Source: Flavobacterium azooxidireducens
GTDB taxonomy: Bacteria; Bacteroidota; Bacteroidia; Flavobacteriales; Flavobacteriaceae
DNA length: 64,000 nt
Direction: 5' to 3'
Assembly (NCBI RefSeq): GCF_023195775.1
Contig: NZ_CP096205.1
Coordinates: 806,001-870,000, forward strand
The notes below the pieces were generated by a model. It was not told the origin of the DNA and searched no databases. It worked only from the letters and a program-made list of their open reading frames with translations. Within the stretch, counting starts at the first letter, position 1. The number at the start of each line of letters is the position of its first letter. The translations under genes and the position numbers were made by a program. Positions 61,288 to 64,000 of the stretch are shown here, in pieces.

Positions 61288-62805
61288 ATGAACAAGAAAG
61301 TAATCCTTATGATTTTAGACGGATGGGGACATTCGCCGGACCCAAAAGTTTCTGCTATTGACCATGCCAACACGCCATTTATTGATTCATTATACCAAAA
61401 TTATCCCAATGCCGAATTACGCACTGATGGCTTAAATGTTGGTCTTCCCGAAGGTCAAATGGGAAATTCCGAAGTGGGTCATATGAATTTAGGAGCCGGG
61501 AGAATTATCTATCAAGAACTTACTCGAATTAATTTGGCTGTTCAAAATAAGACCTTGAACAACGAAAAAGTGTTGCAAGAAGCTTTTCAATATGCCAAAA
61601 CAAATCATAAAGATGTTCATTTTTTAGGATTAGTTTCAGATGGTGGCGTGCATTCACACATTGATCATGTAAAAGGATTGGTTGATGCTACACAAGATTT
61701 TGGTTTAAACAATGTTTATATTCATGCGTTTACAGATGGTCGAGATGTTGACCCAAAATCAGGTGTTCGATTTATATCAGAATTAGAAAATTATTGCAAA
61801 AATACCACTGCAAAATTAGCATCCGTTATTGGTCGCTATTATGCTATGGATCGAGACAGAAGATGGGAAAGAATAAAATTGGCGTATGATTTATTGGTGA
61901 ATGGAATAGGAAAGCATTCTCAAAATGCTATTGATAGTATTCAAGATAATTATGCTAATGATATAACCGATGAGTTCATTGAACCTATTTTGATGGTCGA
62001 TGAAAATGACAAACCATTAACCACCATAAAAAACGGTGACGTTGTTATTTTCTTCAATTTCAGAACCGATAGAGGTCGTCAATTAACTGAAGTTTTAACT
62101 CAATTTGATTGTCATGAACAAAATATGCATCAGTTGGATTTGTATTATGTAACGTTAACGAATTATGATGAAACGTATAAAAACATCAAAGTAATTTACA
62201 ACAAAGATAATATCACAGAAACGTTGGGAGAAGTTTTAGAAAGAAATCATAAAAAACAAATCCGAATTGCAGAGACAGAAAAATACCCACACGTAACGTT
62301 CTTTTTTTCAGGTGGTCGAGAAGAACCCTTTGAAGGCGAAACCCGTATATTAAGAAACTCACCAAAAGTAGCCACTTACGATTTGAAACCTGAAATGAGT
62401 GCCTTTGAATTAAAAGATGCCTTGGTAGAAGAACTCAAAAAAGGAGAAGTTGATTTTGTTTGTTTAAATTTTGCTAACGGCGACATGGTTGGTCATACCG
62501 GTGTGATGGAAGCAGCCATAAAAGCTTGTGAAGCAGTAGATGTTTGTGTAAAAGAAGTAATCGAAACGGCTTTGGCAAACAATTACACCACCATCGTTAT
62601 TGCCGATCACGGAAATTGTGAAACAATGATGAACTCAGATGGCTCACCAAACACAGCTCACACCACCAATCCTGTTCCGGTGATTTTGGTTGACAACGAT
62701 TTAAAAACAATTAACAATGGTGTTTTAGGCGACATTGCTCCAACCGTTTTAGACTTGATGGGAATAGAAAAACCTGATGCTATGACAAGGCATTCCTTAC
62801 TGTAA
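61288..62805 (+). CDS. gpmI: 2,3-bisphosphoglycerate-independent phosphoglycerate mutase
   Basis: A 505-residue two-domain metalloenzyme of the alkaline phosphatase superfamily that interconverts 3- and 2-phosphoglycerate in glycolysis. Metal ligand Asp11 is in MILDGWGH, the nucleophile Ser61 in MGNSEVGHMN, then HSHIDHV, FTDGRDVDP, FRTDRGRQL, FANGDMVGHTG and IADHGNCE. The ATG at 61288 is used because the upstream in-frame TTG lies inside the promoter box. The length is normal. The next gene begins 5 bases later. Confidence 0.97.
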   Translation: MNKKVILMILDGWGHSPDPKVSAIDHANTPFIDSLYQNYPNAELRTDGLNVGLPEGQMGNSEVGHMNLGAGRIIYQELTRINLAVQNKTLNNEKVLQEAFQYAKTNHKDVHFLGLVSDGGVHSHIDHVKGLVDATQDFGLNNVYIHAFTDGRDVDPKSGVRFISELENYCKNTTAKLASVIGRYYAMDRDRRWERIKLAYDLLVNGIGKHSQNAIDSIQDNYANDITDEFIEPILMVDENDKPLTTIKNGDVVIFFNFRTDRGRQLTEVLTQFDCHEQNMHQLDLYYVTLTNYDETYKNIKVIYNKDNITETLGEVLERNHKKQIRIAETEKYPHVTFFFSGGREEPFEGETRILRNSPKVATYDLKPEMSAFELKDALVEELKKGEVDFVCLNFANGDMVGHTGVMEAAIKACEAVDVCVKEVIETALANNYTTIVIADHGNCETMMNSDGSPNTAHTTNPVPVILVDNDLKTINNGVLGDIAPTVLDLMGIEKPDAMTRHSLL

Positions 62806-62810
62806 ATATA

Positions 62811-64000
62811 TTGAAATCAATTTATAATTTTTTCGTTCTACTTTGGCTTTTAATCATCCAAGACGCTTTTGCTCAAGGAGGTGCTCCTAGTTGTCAAGAA
62901 TTTCAAGCAAATTTTGAATCTTATCAATCGTGTGCTACAAGCATTCCGTTTCAAAATTCAACAGGTGCCAATAGCGAGAGTTTCTCAACCACTTGTATAG
63001 GTGCTGCTTTTAGAGGACCAACTTGGTTTTTTATTCAAATTCAAACACCCGGAAGTATTACTTTACAAATTAGTCAAGTGAATGATGCCGGTATTGGTAC
63101 TGATGTTGATTTTGTGCTTTGGGGACCGTTTACAGATTTATCAAACGTTTGTAGCCAGCTCAATATTTCAAGAGAAGTAGATTGCAGTTGGTCTGATAGC
63201 AGCATCGAAATTGTTTCTATTCCAAACGGACAAACTGGTGAATTATATGTGCTTTTGATCGACAATTATTCTAACCAATCAGGACAAATTTCTATTTCGC
63301 AAATTGATGGAACCGGAAGTTCAGATTGTAGTTTTTTATCTTCGGTAGAAATCATAGACGATAGCGGAAACGAAATCACACAAACTGAATACTGTAAACC
63401 ACAGACAAAAAGTATCACTGCGAGAATTGACGTAACCGATTTTGATGGAAATCCCGGGGATTTACGTTTTAATTATACTTGGTATAGAAATGATGTAGTG
63501 TTAAGTACAATTACAGATAGCACAATAAGCACAAACACATTAGCCAACATTGCAGAATCCGGCATCTATCGAGTAGAAACAACCACTTATGATAGTACCG
63601 ACCCAACGGTTGATCTAACTAATTTACCTGTCAGTGAAGCTGAAATTGAATTAAAATTCTTTGTTTTACCGAATATTTCTATACAGAATTCTGCAACAGT
63701 ATGTTTAACTTCAAATCCGGTTTTACAAGGCACTATTTTGAACCAAAATTTATTTGATCAATTAATTGATAATCCAATTTATCAATGGTATAGAAATGAT
63801 GTGCCTGTTTCTGGTATTTCTAATAATAGCTTTACACCAACACTTCCCGGAAAGTATAATTTGGGCATAAAAAACGGTGGTTGTAACGAAGTTATTTCTA
63901 ACTCAATTTTTATTTACGACACGCCTCAAGTTAGTATTTTAGACAATGCTTCGATTTGTGATAATGATAGTTTTACGATTACTTCTACAATTGCTAATAG
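62811..64000 (+). CDS. N-terminal part of a large secreted protein, probably a T9SS substrate
   Basis: An open frame runs from TTG 62811 to the window edge (at least 396 codons). It starts with a signal peptide (IYNFFVLLWLLIIQDAFAQ) and then a cysteine-containing beta domain (PTWFFIQIQTPGSI, VDFVLWGPFTDL). Immunoglobulin-like units with YTWYRNDV and YQWYRNDVPVSG follow. This resembles the front part of large gliding-associated or T9SS type B sorted adhesins of Flavobacterium. The sorting domain would lie outside the window. TTG is the only plausible start after gpmI. Confidence 0.75.
   Translation, partial: MKSIYNFFVLLWLLIIQDAFAQGGAPSCQEFQANFESYQSCATSIPFQNSTGANSESFSTTCIGAAFRGPTWFFIQIQTPGSITLQISQVNDAGIGTDVDFVLWGPFTDLSNVCSQLNISREVDCSWSDSSIEIVSIPNGQTGELYVLLIDNYSNQSGQISISQIDGTGSSDCSFLSSVEIIDDSGNEITQTEYCKPQTKSITARIDVTDFDGNPGDLRFNYTWYRNDVVLSTITDSTISTNTLANIAESGIYRVETTTYDSTDPTVDLTNLPVSEAEIELKFFVLPNISIQNSATVCLTSNPVLQGTILNQNLFDQLIDNPIYQWYRNDVPVSGISNNSFTPTLPGKYNLGIKNGGCNEVISNSIFIYDTPQVSILDNASICDNDSFTITSTIAN

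Overview
The window looks like chromosomal DNA of a member of the Flavobacteriaceae, most likely Flavobacterium or a close relative. The evidence is low GC, gliding genes gldB and gldC, a flexirubin pigment cluster with a tyrosine ammonia-lyase closely resembling the Flavobacterium johnsoniae enzyme, TAnnTTTG promoter boxes, and the start of a large secreted protein of the type-IX-secretion kind. No plasmid, phage or complete insertion sequence was seen.

Region 1 (1-12003) is a flexirubin (aryl polyene plus dialkylresorcinol) cluster. A leftward operon starts with tyrosine ammonia-lyase (p-coumarate starter). It continues through a WG-repeat protein, ketoreductase, ketosynthase, acyl carrier protein, acyltransferase, CrtISO-like oxidoreductase, DarA, DarB, two hotdog dehydratases and a gene cut by the window edge. 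A halogenase-like flavoenzyme is divergent. The shared promoter region holds back-to-back -7 boxes and a perfect 14-bp palindrome. Region 2 (12022-15040) has two secreted proteins of unknown function, a 97-bp tandem repeat ending in a 31-bp-arm palindrome, and tRNA-Arg(TCG).

Region 3 (15041-31362) is yqeY and the complete division and cell wall (dcw) cluster in the order mraZ-rsmH-ftsL-ftsI-murE-mraY-murD-ftsW-murG-murC-ftsQ-ftsA-ftsZ. An array of GTGGTA direct repeats with a 10-bp period sits over the mraZ promoter and looks like an MraZ operator. MurE has the DNPR motif of meso-diaminopimelate-adding enzymes.

Region 4 (31635-42981) is housekeeping: an alpha/beta hydrolase, engB, gldC, gldB, nadE, a NarL-type response regulator, a dnaG without zinc ligands, an outer-membrane protein with an anti-sigma-like protein and ECF sigma factor, a polyprenyl diphosphate synthase and rlmN. 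Region 5 (43086-45829) is a small AT-rich accessory patch: a cysteine-rich fulvocin C-related lipoprotein, a membrane thioredoxin, an XRE regulator and a RelE/ParE-type toxin-antitoxin pair.

Region 6 (45832-54266) holds an O-methyltransferase, a PAP2 phosphatase, a TatA/B protein, an M1 peptidase, a DUF6702-like protein, and five overlapping paralogues. Each paralogue joins a carboxypeptidase-regulatory-like domain to a TonB-box-like motif but has no plug or barrel. Region 7 (54400-64000) holds pepE, a GC-rich dispersed-repeat candidate, tRNA-Gly(TCC), a GNAT enzyme, two convergent L,D-transpeptidase-type proteins, a DUF5916 protein, gpmI and the 5' part of a large secreted adhesin-like protein.
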